From: an uncultured Christensenella sp. | Lineage (GTDB): Bacteria; Bacillota; Clostridia; Christensenellales; UBA3700 | Assembly (NCBI GenBank): GCA_910583735.1 | Contig: CAJTXS010000002.1 | Location: 101,028 to 165,027 of the forward strand | Reading direction: 5' to 3' | Length of the DNA stretch: 64,000 bases | Shown: piece by piece, positions 36,364 to 45,508 of the stretch | Numbering within the stretch: the stretch's first letter is position 1 | How the letters are laid out: every line of letters starts with the position of its first letter | Notes under the pieces: model-generated | The model's input: only the letters and a program-made list of their open reading frames with translations | The model's database searches: none | What the model was told of the DNA's origin: nothing | Position numbers and translations under genes: made by a program

Positions 36364-37379
36364 CAGCGTATGCTCCTGCCTACGACAGGCGCGATATTGC
36401 GCAGGTCCTTGACCACTGCGTCGAACTGCTCGGGTTTGATAGACTGATTGCCGTCGCACAGCGCATGAATGGGGTCGTTGTGGACCTCGATAATCAATCC
36501 GTCCGCGCCGACTGCTATAGCGGCCCTTGCCAAGGCGGGCACCATCCACGCCTTACCCGTGGCGTGCGAGGGGTCGACGATTACAGGCAGGTGCGATACC
36601 TGCTTGACAGCAACGATTGCACTGAGGTCGAGAGTGTTGCGCGTGTATGTCTCGAAGGTGCGCACGCCCCTCTCGCACAGTATCACGTTGCCGTTGCCGC
36701 CCGATAAAATATACTCGGCGGACATCAGCCACTCCTCGATAGTAGCCGACAAGCCGCGCTTGAGCAATATGGGCTTGTCTATCTTGCCGAGTTGCTTAAG
36801 CAACTCGAAGTTCTGCATATTGCGCGCGCCTATCTGTATCACGTCGACGTCCTGTACGAACCTGTCCAAGTCGTAAGGAGACATCAACTCCGTGACAATC
36901 GGCAATCCCGTAGCCGCCTTGGCTTCCTTGAGCAGATCGAGCCCCTCGTATTTCAGTCCTTGGAAAGCGTAAGGAGATGTGCGGGGCTTAAACGCGCCGC
37001 CTCTCAGCATAGTGGCGCCCGATGCCTTAATCGCCTTGGCGACATCGGTAATCTGCTCCCTGCTCTCTACGGAACAAGGTCCCGCTATAAGCGCTATCTC
37101 CTTGCCGCCGATAGATGTGTCGCCCACCTTGACGACTGTGGAATCGGGATGGAACTTACGATTGGCTTTCTTATAAGGCTCGGATACGCGCATAACCCTC
37201 TCGACATTGTCGTCAGCCTCTATCTTCTTCATATCGATATTGCTGGTGTCGCCGACAAGACCCAATATAGTGGCGTCGCTGCCCACTACCTTATTGACCT
37301 GTACACCCATCGATTCGACGGCGCAAGATAATTCCTCGATTGCCTCGTTAGGCGTGTTGTTCTTGAAAATTACTATCAT
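36363..37379 (-). CDS. aroF: DAHP synthase, type I-beta with N-terminal regulatory domain
   Basis: 338 residues. Residues 1-75 form a ferredoxin-like (ACT-related) domain (MIVIFKNNTPNEAIEEL), as in Thermotoga-type enzymes where it gives Tyr/Phe feedback control. The barrel has AGPCSVESREQ, RGGAFKPRTSPYAFQG, a metal-binding Cys in that first motif and VDPSHATGKAWMV. It is the entry step of the pathway, joining PEP and erythrose-4-phosphate, and the first gene of the aro operon. GGGAG lies 11 bases before ATG. Confidence 0.96.
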   Translation of the reverse strand: MIVIFKNNTPNEAIEELSCAVESMGVQVNKVVGSDATILGLVGDTSNIDMKKIEADDNVERVMRVSEPYKKANRKFHPDSTVVKVGDTSIGGKEIALIAGPCSVESREQITDVAKAIKASGATMLRGGAFKPRTSPYAFQGLKYEGLDLLKEAKAATGLPIVTELMSPYDLDRFVQDVDVIQIGARNMQNFELLKQLGKIDKPILLKRGLSATIEEWLMSAEYILSGGNGNVILCERGVRTFETYTRNTLDLSAIVAVKQVSHLPVIVDPSHATGKAWMVPALARAAIAVGADGLIIEVHNDPIHALCDGNQSIKPEQFDAVVKDLRNIAPVVGRSIR

Positions 37380-37704
37380 AAAGCGTTACGCTCCCGTAAA
37401 AACATTCTTGATAATAAGAATACGCTTATTATATAAAATTTTCAAGTAAATTAATATTAAATATATAATGCGTAAGTTTTCAATGATGCAAAACGCAAAA
37501 ATGGCAAATAAAAGCTGCCGAGCTCTATACAATTAAGTTGAGATATTGTATATTAACGCGCCGTCGCCGATTATTGAGCAAATGGGCGCATATAACACAA
37601 ATCAACTTGTTGAAAATAAAGTAAAATAACAAGATTATAATGCACGGTTCGCCTATAATAACACAAAAAATATATTAAATCAACACATAATTGATAATTA
37701 AAAT
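37380..37704. other. 325-base AT-rich gap upstream of aroF
   Basis: It should hold the aro operon promoter. On the minus strand a TATAAT box lies about 60 bases before aroF without a convincing -35. The leader contains ATTCTT/AAGAAT followed by five T, and an outer AAGCGT/ACGCTT pair enclosing the Shine-Dalgarno site. Both stems are short, so attenuation is only a suggestion. No T-box core was found here. Confidence 0.45.
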
Positions 37705-39354
37705 TTATTCGCGGCTAACTGTCTCTGCCCGAGCTGATATCCGACCGAAAAGCGCTATTTCGGTAATATCCGAGGTCTCCGCCGCCTCGCCCGACACATC
37801 GGCATCGTCTGTTAACTCCGCATTACCCAATAAATCCGCATAATTTCCATTGTCTGCAATATCGGCAGTATCAATCGATGTCTTAATGCAAGTGTTAATA
37901 CTTGTAAGCTGCGAGCATTGCTCTCCCTCGCCGTCAACTGCCTTATGCAATCCGCTCTCCTCCTTAGAAACGGAAAGAACACGCTCGCCCGCATCGGAAG
38001 TCAGCTGCGGCATCGCTCTTATATGTCGTCTGTACGTGACGACAGTCAATATCGCGCCCACCGTACCTGCGACGAGCCAACTTGCGGGGACCGCCCAATA
38101 CATGCCTTTAATGCCCCAAAAGCGGTCGAAAATATATGACAGCGCCACTCTGAAAATTATGGACGATATGGTAGTAGTAAGGAAGAAACCTATCTTACCC
38201 ACACCCTTAAACAGCGATTGAGCAATCAATATCGCTCCAACAAAGAAATAGCCCGATACCATTGCCTTGAGGAAGTCGGCGCACACGTCGATTACAGCCT
38301 GCCCGCCCTCCGAGCCGATAAAGATATATGAGAGAGGACGAGCGAGCAAATAGCCCAGCGCGATAAATATAACAGCATTGATTATCGATACCGCAACGCT
38401 CTCCTTGTAGCCCCTAACTATCCTGTCCTTATAACCTGCGCCCCAGTTCTGAGCGTAATAGTTGGTAAGCGCGTTGGTGTAACCGCGCAGCGGAGTCTGC
38501 AATAGCGCGTCGAGGCGCGTAGCATTGTTAACTCCGCCCATAACCGCGGTCCCGTAAGTATTGACCAGTCCTTGCACTGCAATTCTTCCCGCGTAAATCA
38601 CCACTTGTTGCAGACCTACAGACAGTCCGTAAGAAGTGATCACTTTAAGCATTTTTTTATCAAAAACCCAATCTTTTCGGCTAAGACACAGCACTCGTAC
38701 ACGTTTGCGTGTGTATATTGCGCACAGCAACACCGATATCGCCTGAGCGGCAACGGTGGCTACGGCTGCGCCCGCAATACCCATTGAAGTGCACAAAATG
38801 AGCACTAAGTCAAGCCCAGCATTGATTGCGACGCATATTATCAGTATTATCAACGGCGCGAGCGAATTGCCGACCGCGCGCAGCGAGAACATATAGTAAT
38901 TGTATAGAAATGTGAATATGCCGCCAGCAAATATTATCTTGAGATACACATCGGCGGCGCCTATCGCCTCTATAGGAGTTGCAAGCGCAAGCAAGAAGTA
39001 CTTACTGAGAGCAACGCACAACGCAGACAGCGCCACGGTAAAGGCGGAGCCCGCCATAACTCCCGTAGACAACACTCTCTTGAGCGATGTGATATCTCCC
39101 CTGCCGAAGTATTGCGACAGTACTACTCCCATGCCCATAGCTATACCCATAAGGAAATTGATAACTATGGACATAATGGGCGTAGCAACGCCAATGCCGG
39201 CAAGTGATACTTCGCCCAGCGCATGCCCTATGATTATACTGTCGACCATGTTGTACAACTGCTGCAGAAAGTCGCTCAGCATAAAAGGGAGGGCAAACCT
39301 CATTATCACCGATAAAGGTCTGCCCTTGGTTAAATCCGTAGTGGTAGATTGCAT
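37705..39354 (-). CDS. MATE-family efflux transporter with long C-terminal tail
   Basis: 549 residues; normal MATE proteins have about 450. Twelve membrane helices occupy residues 15-440, starting FALPFMLSDFLQQLYNMVDSI, a typical first helix. Residues 445-549 are a hydrophilic tail rich in Asp, Glu, Ser and Thr with no known domain, predicted cytoplasmic. The substrate cannot be inferred. The promoter reads TAGACA, 16 bases, TATAAT inside the end of leuA, with only a short leader and no Shine-Dalgarno site. Confidence 0.9.
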   Translation of the reverse strand: MQSTTTDLTKGRPLSVIMRFALPFMLSDFLQQLYNMVDSIIIGHALGEVSLAGIGVATPIMSIVINFLMGIAMGMGVVLSQYFGRGDITSLKRVLSTGVMAGSAFTVALSALCVALSKYFLLALATPIEAIGAADVYLKIIFAGGIFTFLYNYYMFSLRAVGNSLAPLIILIICVAINAGLDLVLILCTSMGIAGAAVATVAAQAISVLLCAIYTRKRVRVLCLSRKDWVFDKKMLKVITSYGLSVGLQQVVIYAGRIAVQGLVNTYGTAVMGGVNNATRLDALLQTPLRGYTNALTNYYAQNWGAGYKDRIVRGYKESVAVSIINAVIFIALGYLLARPLSYIFIGSEGGQAVIDVCADFLKAMVSGYFFVGAILIAQSLFKGVGKIGFFLTTTISSIIFRVALSYIFDRFWGIKGMYWAVPASWLVAGTVGAILTVVTYRRHIRAMPQLTSDAGERVLSVSKEESGLHKAVDGEGEQCSQLTSINTCIKTSIDTADIADNGNYADLLGNAELTDDADVSGEAAETSDITEIALFGRISARAETVSRE

Positions 39355-39375
39355 CTTATATATCTATATTATATA

Positions 39376-41043
39376 TTATGCAAGCGCGTTGTCTATTGCT
39401 CCGATAAGCGCGTTGACTGAGGCGACTATGATATCGCTGTGTATGCCTACGCCCCATATCATATCCTTCTCTCCATCCTTAAGCAATCCGACATATGCCA
39501 CGGCTAAGGATTGAGATGTGCGCGTCAAAGCATGCTCCTGATATACTTCGATATGATAATCGAAAGGCACGAGCTGCCTTACCGCGCTGTTGACCGCGCT
39601 CAGTCTGCCGTTGCCTCTGCCCGTATATACCTTAGATACGCCGTCGACCGTGATAGTCACGCTCGCCTCGATATCTCCGCCGTCAAGCTGCTTATAATGG
39701 CTCTCTGTAGCAAAGAGAGGCGCCGAAATATTGACATAGCTGTCTGTAAAGATATCCTTGACCTCATCGGGAGACAGCTCTTTATGCTTACGGTCGGATA
39801 CGCTCTTGACCTTATAGCCCAAGTTCTCCCTCATCTTGGCGGGGATATTGTATCCGAATTGCTTCTCCATGAGATATCCGATACCGCCCTTACCCGACTG
39901 ACTGTTGATACGTATTACGTCTCCGTCGTACTGTCTGCCCACGTCGGTGGGGTCTATCGGGAGATAGGGCACGCTCCATGTGTCGATTCCCTTCTCCTCG
40001 CGATACTTCATACCCTTGGCGATAGCGTCCTGATGCGAGCCAGAGAAAGCTGCGAACACAAGCGCTCCGCTGTAAGGCTGACGCTCATAAACGCGCATGT
40101 CGGTATATTTCTCATATGCGGCGACGAGCGCGGGCATATCGCTGAAGTCGAGCTGCGGGTCTACACCTTGTGAGAACATATTGAGAGCTACCGTCACTAT
40201 ATCGACATTACCCGTACGCTCTCCGTTTCCGAACAAGGTGCCTTCCACTCTGTCCGCGCCTGCAAGCAAACCGAACTCCACGTCCGCAACTGCGCAACCT
40301 CTGTCGTTATGAGGGTGCAAAGATACGACGACAGCGTCCCTATGATTAAGATTTTTACACATATACTCCACTTGCTGGGCGTATACGTGAGGCATGCTCA
40401 TCTCCACCGTAACAGGCAGATTGACTATCGCTTTACTATCCGAAGTAGGCTGCCACACGTCGAGCACCGCATTGGTTATCTCGAGAGCGTACTCGGGCTC
40501 CGTACCTGTAAATGACTCGGGGGAATACTCGAAGCGGAAATTGCCTTCCGTCTCCTCTGCATAATTTTTAAGCAGCTTAGCCCCGAATACCGCTATATCT
40601 ATAATCTCCGACTTGCTCTTGCGGAATACCTGTTCTCTCTGCGCCACGGAAGTGGAATTATAGAGATGAACAACCGCGCTCTTGACGCCTGCGAGCGCCT
40701 CGAAAGTCTTGGCGATAATGTGCTCGCGCGACTGAGTAAGCACCTGCACGGTGACGTCGTCGGGTATGAGATTACGCTCGATCAGCGCACGGCAAAACTC
40801 ATACTCGGTCTCGCTGGCGGCGGGGAAGCCTATCTCTATCTCCTTAAAGCCTATGCGGCACAGTAGCGTGAAGAACTCCAACTTCTGCTCGAGCGACATG
40901 GGTACGACGAGAGCCTGGTTGCCGTCGCGCAGGTCTACGCTGCACCATACGGGCGCCTTTTCGACGCGCTCCCTCTTCGCCCAATCGAAGCAATCGACGG
41001 GCGGCATATAGTATCCCTTGGAATACTTGTCGACATTCTTCAT
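39376..41043 (-). CDS. leuA: 2-isopropylmalate synthase, long (type 2) form
   Basis: 555 residues from the ATG at 41043, preceded by AGGAGGT; the longer frame runs into the T-box leader. The HMGL-like barrel has SVDLRDGNQALVVPMS, LHPHNDRGCAVADVE and NGERTGNVDIV, then the LeuA dimer domain near the C-terminus (GGDIEASVTITVDG). The type matches the yeast-like TIGR00970 group rather than the common 510-residue form. It begins leucine synthesis from 2-ketoisovalerate and acetyl-CoA. No other leu or ilv gene is adjacent. Confidence 0.95.
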   Translation of the reverse strand: MKNVDKYSKGYYMPPVDCFDWAKRERVEKAPVWCSVDLRDGNQALVVPMSLEQKLEFFTLLCRIGFKEIEIGFPAASETEYEFCRALIERNLIPDDVTVQVLTQSREHIIAKTFEALAGVKSAVVHLYNSTSVAQREQVFRKSKSEIIDIAVFGAKLLKNYAEETEGNFRFEYSPESFTGTEPEYALEITNAVLDVWQPTSDSKAIVNLPVTVEMSMPHVYAQQVEYMCKNLNHRDAVVVSLHPHNDRGCAVADVEFGLLAGADRVEGTLFGNGERTGNVDIVTVALNMFSQGVDPQLDFSDMPALVAAYEKYTDMRVYERQPYSGALVFAAFSGSHQDAIAKGMKYREEKGIDTWSVPYLPIDPTDVGRQYDGDVIRINSQSGKGGIGYLMEKQFGYNIPAKMRENLGYKVKSVSDRKHKELSPDEVKDIFTDSYVNISAPLFATESHYKQLDGGDIEASVTITVDGVSKVYTGRGNGRLSAVNSAVRQLVPFDYHIEVYQEHALTRTSQSLAVAYVGLLKDGEKDMIWGVGIHSDIIVASVNALIGAIDNALA

Positions 41044-41061
41044 ACTACTACCTCCTATATA

Positions 41062-41290
41062 AAAAAATCCGCCTCGATAAGAGACGGAAGCTGACAGCTT
41101 GCGCGGTACCACTCTACTTTACGCTCCGCTTAGCATATGCGGCGCGCCTTATAACGGATATAACGGTCCTACCCGTCGCAGACTACATATCGCCTGCGCT
41201 ACTCCGAGGCGAGTTCACGCGAGCGCTCGTCCGTCTCTCACCATCCGACGGCTCTCTTGACTTACGCTACCGCGCTAATACTCCTCATCA
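41062..41290 (-). promoter_or_regulatory. T-box leader of leuA, specifier CUC (Leu)
   Basis: Minus strand: T-box core AGAGTGGTACCGCGC at 41101-41115, terminator CCGTCTC/GAGGCGG (41069-41075, 41081-41087) followed by seven T. Upstream are an AGAGAG motif, GGTGAGAG loop and TGAA-CTC-GCC; CTC at 41211-41213 is at the same place as TTC in the pheST leader. A TATAAT at 41295-41300 probably starts the transcript. Leucine starvation should switch leuA on. Confidence 0.92.
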
Positions 41291-41359
41291 CGGTATTATA
41301 TATTGCGGTTGATACAATTATATTTAATAGACAACAATATGTCAAGCGTATTGCCGCAA

Positions 41360-41959
41360 TTAAAGCGACATAAGCACATCCAGCAGCGAGTCCATCGCGA
41401 CATCGGCTATATCAGAAGTGGTATTGAGATGCCTATAAACCTCTCTGTACTTAAATATCAGCTTATAGTCGCCGTTCTCGAACAAGTTGGCAAGCGCCCT
41501 ATAATAGTGCATTCCCACTTTATTCTCCAGACTTTTGACGATAAGAGCCTCGTCTTTTGCTATCTGAGCGTGCTTCTCCATATTGGCTACAGCGAGACCG
41601 ATATGCTTACAGATATCGCACAGTATGCCTACAATATCGCTCATCGCATCGTCGGGAAGTATCTTGAACAGTCTGAGCTCGTCTATTGTAGTCTTGGCAT
41701 AGTCGAGTATCTCGTCGAGCTGACGGGAGAGGTCGAATATATCCTTCCTCTCGATAGGAGTGATGAATGTGCGGTTGAGCTCGTCTATAAGCACTCTGCG
41801 GCGCATATCGCCCTCTTCCTCTATCTTAATTACATCGTCGGCATATTTCTCGTTCTTTGTAGAGCAATAATTGTATAGGGCTATGACGCCGTTCTCCATG
41901 CATTCGCACTGGGCGCAAAGAAGCTCGAAGAAATTTACTCTCTGCTTAAAAAACCTCAT
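41360..41959 (-). CDS. DUF47/PhoU-like accessory protein of the Pit transporter
   Basis: 199 residues from the ATG at 41959; the longer frame overlaps pit. Almost wholly helical: RVNFFELLCAQCECM, then KIEEEGDMRRRVLIDELNRTFITPIERKDIFDLSRQLDEILD, the typical metal-site region of the UPF0111/DUF47 family. Such proteins are encoded beside low-affinity phosphate transporters and are thought to control them. It lies 2 bases after pit. Confidence 0.92.
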   Translation of the reverse strand: MRFFKQRVNFFELLCAQCECMENGVIALYNYCSTKNEKYADDVIKIEEEGDMRRRVLIDELNRTFITPIERKDIFDLSRQLDEILDYAKTTIDELRLFKILPDDAMSDIVGILCDICKHIGLAVANMEKHAQIAKDEALIVKSLENKVGMHYYRALANLFENGDYKLIFKYREVYRHLNTTSDIADVAMDSLLDVLMSL

Positions 41960-41961
41960 TG

Positions 41962-43017
41962 TTAAAACAACCCTCCCGCTATAATCGCATTGAGCAGCGC
42001 GCATATCCCCGCGCCTAAGGCGCATGCGGCGGGGAAAGTGAGCAGCCAACTCGAGAATATCTTGAATACTCTCTTCCACTTCACGTTCCTCGCCTTGCTC
42101 GCCATACCCACGCCTATGATACTCGAGGACGTAATCTGTCCCGTAGATACAGGTATGCCCGTGACATTGGTCACCACCGATACTATCATAGACGATGTCG
42201 ATGACACATACGCCTGCATTAGATTAAGGCGATATATCTTACTGCCTATAGTGCTGATAAGTCTGAAACCGCCCAGCAGCAAACCCAGCATTATCGCAAG
42301 GCAGAAGCCTATCATTACCCACACGTTCAGCTCTTTGGACGCCTCGGCAACGGACGTCGCGCCGTCGGTAAGCAGCACGCAGGACAGCAGATACACTCCC
42401 AAGCCCTTCTGTGTGTTATTCATAGATACGGCGCCCGAGAGCACCGTCATATTGACTACCTGCGCGCCCTTGACTACGCCCGCCGCATCGCGGGTGAGCC
42501 ATACGCTGAGCTTCAACATCAGCTTCTGCAATATAAATCCGAACGCCATGCAAAGCACCGGCGCGAGAAACACCATAAGTATTACCTTAATGCCCACCTG
42601 CATCCAATCCACGGACGACGCGCCGAATGTGACCATAGCCGCGCCAACGAGCCCGCCAAGCAATGTATGCGAGGTGGAGTTGGGCACATTGAGAAACAGC
42701 GACAGCGTAAGCCAGCCCAAGACCGCTATCATGGTAGACAGCAGGAAGATAAATCCCACCGTACGGGACGGCAAAGTCAAGAGCGCTCCCCCGTCGATAA
42801 CGCCTGCGACAGTCTGCGCGACAGAATAGCTGCCTATGAGATAACACAGCAACAGCGGCGCCGCGAACTTGACGATTGCCGCGACTATAAGCGCAGTATA
42901 CGGCTTGAGCGAGCGCGACACAATGCAGGTAGCCACGGCATTGGCGCCGTCGAAGTACCCCATATAAAACGTAAATGCCAGCGCAAGCGCGAATATTACA
43001 GCCGTATATACAGTCAT
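41962..43017 (-). CDS. pit: Low-affinity inorganic phosphate transporter (PiT family)
   Basis: 351 residues with about ten membrane helices. The duplicated signature is visible: MGYFDGANAVATCIVSRSL in the first half and ISTGQITSSSIIGVGMASK in the second, with PNSTSHTLLGGLVGAA between. It carries phosphate with a cation. AAGGAG precedes the ATG. A DUF47 partner follows directly. Confidence 0.94.
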   Translation of the reverse strand: MTVYTAVIFALALAFTFYMGYFDGANAVATCIVSRSLKPYTALIVAAIVKFAAPLLLCYLIGSYSVAQTVAGVIDGGALLTLPSRTVGFIFLLSTMIAVLGWLTLSLFLNVPNSTSHTLLGGLVGAAMVTFGASSVDWMQVGIKVILMVFLAPVLCMAFGFILQKLMLKLSVWLTRDAAGVVKGAQVVNMTVLSGAVSMNNTQKGLGVYLLSCVLLTDGATSVAEASKELNVWVMIGFCLAIMLGLLLGGFRLISTIGSKIYRLNLMQAYVSSTSSMIVSVVTNVTGIPVSTGQITSSSIIGVGMASKARNVKWKRVFKIFSSWLLTFPAACALGAGICALLNAIIAGGLF

Positions 43018-43271
43018 ATAACTCCTTGTTTATACAATAATACTACAAAATATGACGAAAATCAATAGGCAGACGTCTTTTACACGCCTATTTCCATCCG
43101 TTTCGTCCATATTATAACAGTTAATGACATATTTCCCGCATTATATTATTATATTAAGCGCGAGCAATATTTATGTGTCGCAATGCAGACAAGCAAACCG
43201 CATTTATCCATAAAATGCAATCGACGGACCGATAGGTCCGCCTTAAAGCTCGCTAAATTGATATATCCGGA

Positions 43272-43994
43272 TTAATTATCCTTATCTTCCGCCCCCGCAA
43301 GCAAGGACTTCTCGCCATCGTCGCCATCGCCGGTGTCGACGTCGGATATATCTCCGCTGCCGACAGGCGCATCGCTGTCCATGTCGATATCAGCGTCGTC
43401 ATCGGATAACTTTTCGCCGCATTCCCTAACGCCGCCCGTGCGATTTGCCGCTGCTGCGCAGCTATCCTCGCCGCCTGCATATACCTTATAGAACGCCTCG
43501 TTATACGCTCTCTTGAGCTCCTGCACTCTGTCGAAATATCTCGAGTACATTTCCGCGCCGCCGTCAGCTACCGTATAGTCGCCATCGCAATAGAGGATAT
43601 CGAACTCTTCCGCCGCTCTGAAAGCGAGCGCCTGCTCCCACGAATATTCGGCGGGGCTCTTTGCGTTAAACGTCTTGCCGGCCGCCTCGAACGTATACCT
43701 TATATAATATACGGGCATTCTGCCTTCCTGCCGCTCTGTGCCGTGACTTACGTATCTCGCCTTTATCCTCTCGCCGCGCTCGCTCAGGCGCTTGAGCCTG
43801 CGATTGTGCGTTACGAATATAAACCCTCTCGCCACGGAAAAGACGCCCAAGGCAATCAAGGCGAGGTACATATAATATGTAGACTTAAAGGCGCCCAACG
43901 CGCGGGACACTACTACAAGCAGTATCGGTCCCACGACGCACGCTACGCCGAACACAAAGGCGACGGCTATCTGCCATCTCTTATGCTCGCGCAT
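43272..43994 (-). CDS. Membrane protein with DUF3592-like domain and acidic tail
   Basis: 240 residues. Two membrane helices (about 8-32 and 38-60) are followed by a soluble domain beginning GERIKARYVSHGTERQEGRMPVYYIRYTFEAAGKTF, which resembles DUF3592. The last 50 residues are almost all Asp, Glu, Gly and Ser. It follows the zinc-ribbon gene by 3 bases with no own Shine-Dalgarno site, so it is the last gene of the dnaG operon. Function unknown. Confidence 0.75.
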   Translation of the reverse strand: MREHKRWQIAVAFVFGVACVVGPILLVVVSRALGAFKSTYYMYLALIALGVFSVARGFIFVTHNRRLKRLSERGERIKARYVSHGTERQEGRMPVYYIRYTFEAAGKTFNAKSPAEYSWEQALAFRAAEEFDILYCDGDYTVADGGAEMYSRYFDRVQELKRAYNEAFYKVYAGGEDSCAAAANRTGGVRECGEKLSDDDADIDMDSDAPVGSGDISDVDTGDGDDGEKSLLAGAEDKDN

Positions 43995-43997
43995 AAA

Positions 43998-44702
43998 TTA
44001 CTCTGCCTTGTAGACTATTCTTCCGCAGTTGGGGCACTCGCACAGTCCTGCGGAATTAATCTTGCCTATCTCGTTGACGGACAGCTCCATTCCGCATCCG
44101 CCGCACAGCACATCGTCCCTAAACGGCACTAACACGGGAATCTTCTTGTTGCCGCGTACGCGTTTATACATAGCAAGTATCTCCGCGTCGATATCTTTCT
44201 CCAGCGCCTTGAGTTTGGCGAGTTTGCCGCCCGCTTCCCTCTGAATATCCGCCTTAACTCTCGCGTAGTCCTCGGATACTTTCTTGATAGCAGCCTGATA
44301 CTTCTGCAACAATATAAGCTCGCTGTTGCCCTGCGTGGACAGTACGTCGAGCTCCCTCGCGGCGGCAGCGATGTCGCGCTCGAGCATCTCCAGCGTCTCG
44401 GCAAGCTCGTTGATCCTCTTCTCGTAGAATTCCGTCTCTTTGAGCTCGTCTATCTCCTCGACAGCCTCGTCTATCTCCTTGAGTTCGCTCATTATCGAAT
44501 CAAATTTATCTTGCAGCTTATCTATCTTGTCGCCGCCCATCTCCGCGCCGTTGTTGATGCGCAGCAGATTGTCCTGAGTCTTCTTGTATTGATCCATATA
44601 AGATTGCAGCTTCTTGGCTTCCTCGCTGCCGCGAAGTTTATTCTCGAGCCTGATGACGTCCTTGTCTATATCTTGATACTCAAGCAATTTACTTAATTCC
44701 AT
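43998..44702 (-). CDS. Coiled-coil protein with C-terminal C4 zinc ribbon
   Basis: 234 residues from the ATG at 44702 (AAGGAG upstream). Residues 1-175 are long charged helices forming a coiled coil. The C-terminus holds two Cys pairs, CGGCGM and CPNCGR, that bind one zinc. This family is found beside nif3 in many bacteria; one member was described as regulating trans-acting RNA or secretion but no general role is settled. It lies 35 bases after nif3. Confidence 0.88.
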   Translation of the reverse strand: MELSKLLEYQDIDKDVIRLENKLRGSEEAKKLQSYMDQYKKTQDNLLRINNGAEMGGDKIDKLQDKFDSIMSELKEIDEAVEEIDELKETEFYEKRINELAETLEMLERDIAAAARELDVLSTQGNSELILLQKYQAAIKKVSEDYARVKADIQREAGGKLAKLKALEKDIDAEILAMYKRVRGNKKIPVLVPFRDDVLCGGCGMELSVNEIGKINSAGLCECPNCGRIVYKAE

Positions 44703-44737
44703 ATTTCTCTCCTTACGCTCACCTAAGAGCCTTGTTG

Positions 44738-45508
44738 TCAATTAATCACTGTCGTATACGGCGACTTCTCTATCGCCGCAACGCTGTCTACGCCGTGCTT
44801 TAACAAAATATCCTTAAGCAATCCGACGCAATGCTTCTCGCTGTCGAAGTGAGTTACTTCTATCACGCACCTGCCTTGCTCCGCGCACTGCACGGCAAGA
44901 TTGTGCTTGAGCTCGGACGTGATAATCGCGTCGCATCCTGCGGCAAAAAGCAACTCGAATATATCTTCGTCTCTGCCGCCGGCTCCCGAAGCGACCGCTG
45001 CCGAACGGATATACTTGTCCGTTTTCCCAACGAGCGAAACGCCGCCCGCGCCGAGCGCCCCCTTCACTTTAGCGGCAAAGTCCGCAACAGTGCAAATCTC
45101 CGTAACCGCTCCGCCGCGATAAAAGTCGCCGCGCTTGCCCGTATAAGTCTTGATTCCTATCAGCGACGCGAGCCTGTCGTTAAGACCGCCTTCCGCGCAA
45201 TCGAGATTGGTATGCGCGCTGTATACTGTTATGCCCGACTTAATAGCCGCAGTCGCTATCGAAGATACGTAATCGCTATCGCTCAAGCGTCTTACCGGCT
45301 TGAATATGAGCGGATGATGACTGATTACGAGATTGCAACCGCGCTCTTGCGCCTGTCTCAACACTTGAGCCGTAACGTCGAGACATAGCATTATACCGCT
45401 TACACTCTCGTTAAGGCTGCCTACTTGCAGTCCGCTGTTGTCATATTCCGCCTGTAGCTCGAGCGGAGCTACGGACTCGATTATATCGAATATCTCCTTA
45501 GTCAGCAT
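44738..45508 (-). CDS. Nif3-like dinuclear metal-centre protein
   Basis: 256 residues, the short form without the inserted PII-like domain seen in Bacillus YqfO. Metal ligands sit in CNLVISHHPLIFKP, YSAHTNLDCAEGGLND and the C-terminal EVTHFDSEKHCV. The family may act as GTP cyclohydrolase I type 2-like hydrolase, but the substrate is not established. It is in the standard place after trmK and overlaps it by 7 bases. Confidence 0.93.
   Translation of the reverse strand: MLTKEIFDIIESVAPLELQAEYDNSGLQVGSLNESVSGIMLCLDVTAQVLRQAQERGCNLVISHHPLIFKPVRRLSDSDYVSSIATAAIKSGITVYSAHTNLDCAEGGLNDRLASLIGIKTYTGKRGDFYRGGAVTEICTVADFAAKVKGALGAGGVSLVGKTDKYIRSAAVASGAGGRDEDIFELLFAAGCDAIITSELKHNLAVQCAEQGRCVIEVTHFDSEKHCVGLLKDILLKHGVDSVAAIEKSPYTTVIN

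Noticed and set aside
43225..43240. Terminator CGGACC/GGTCCG after the DUF3592 gene
   Set aside because: The stem is only 6 bp and no T tract follows in the direction of transcription; left out of the features.
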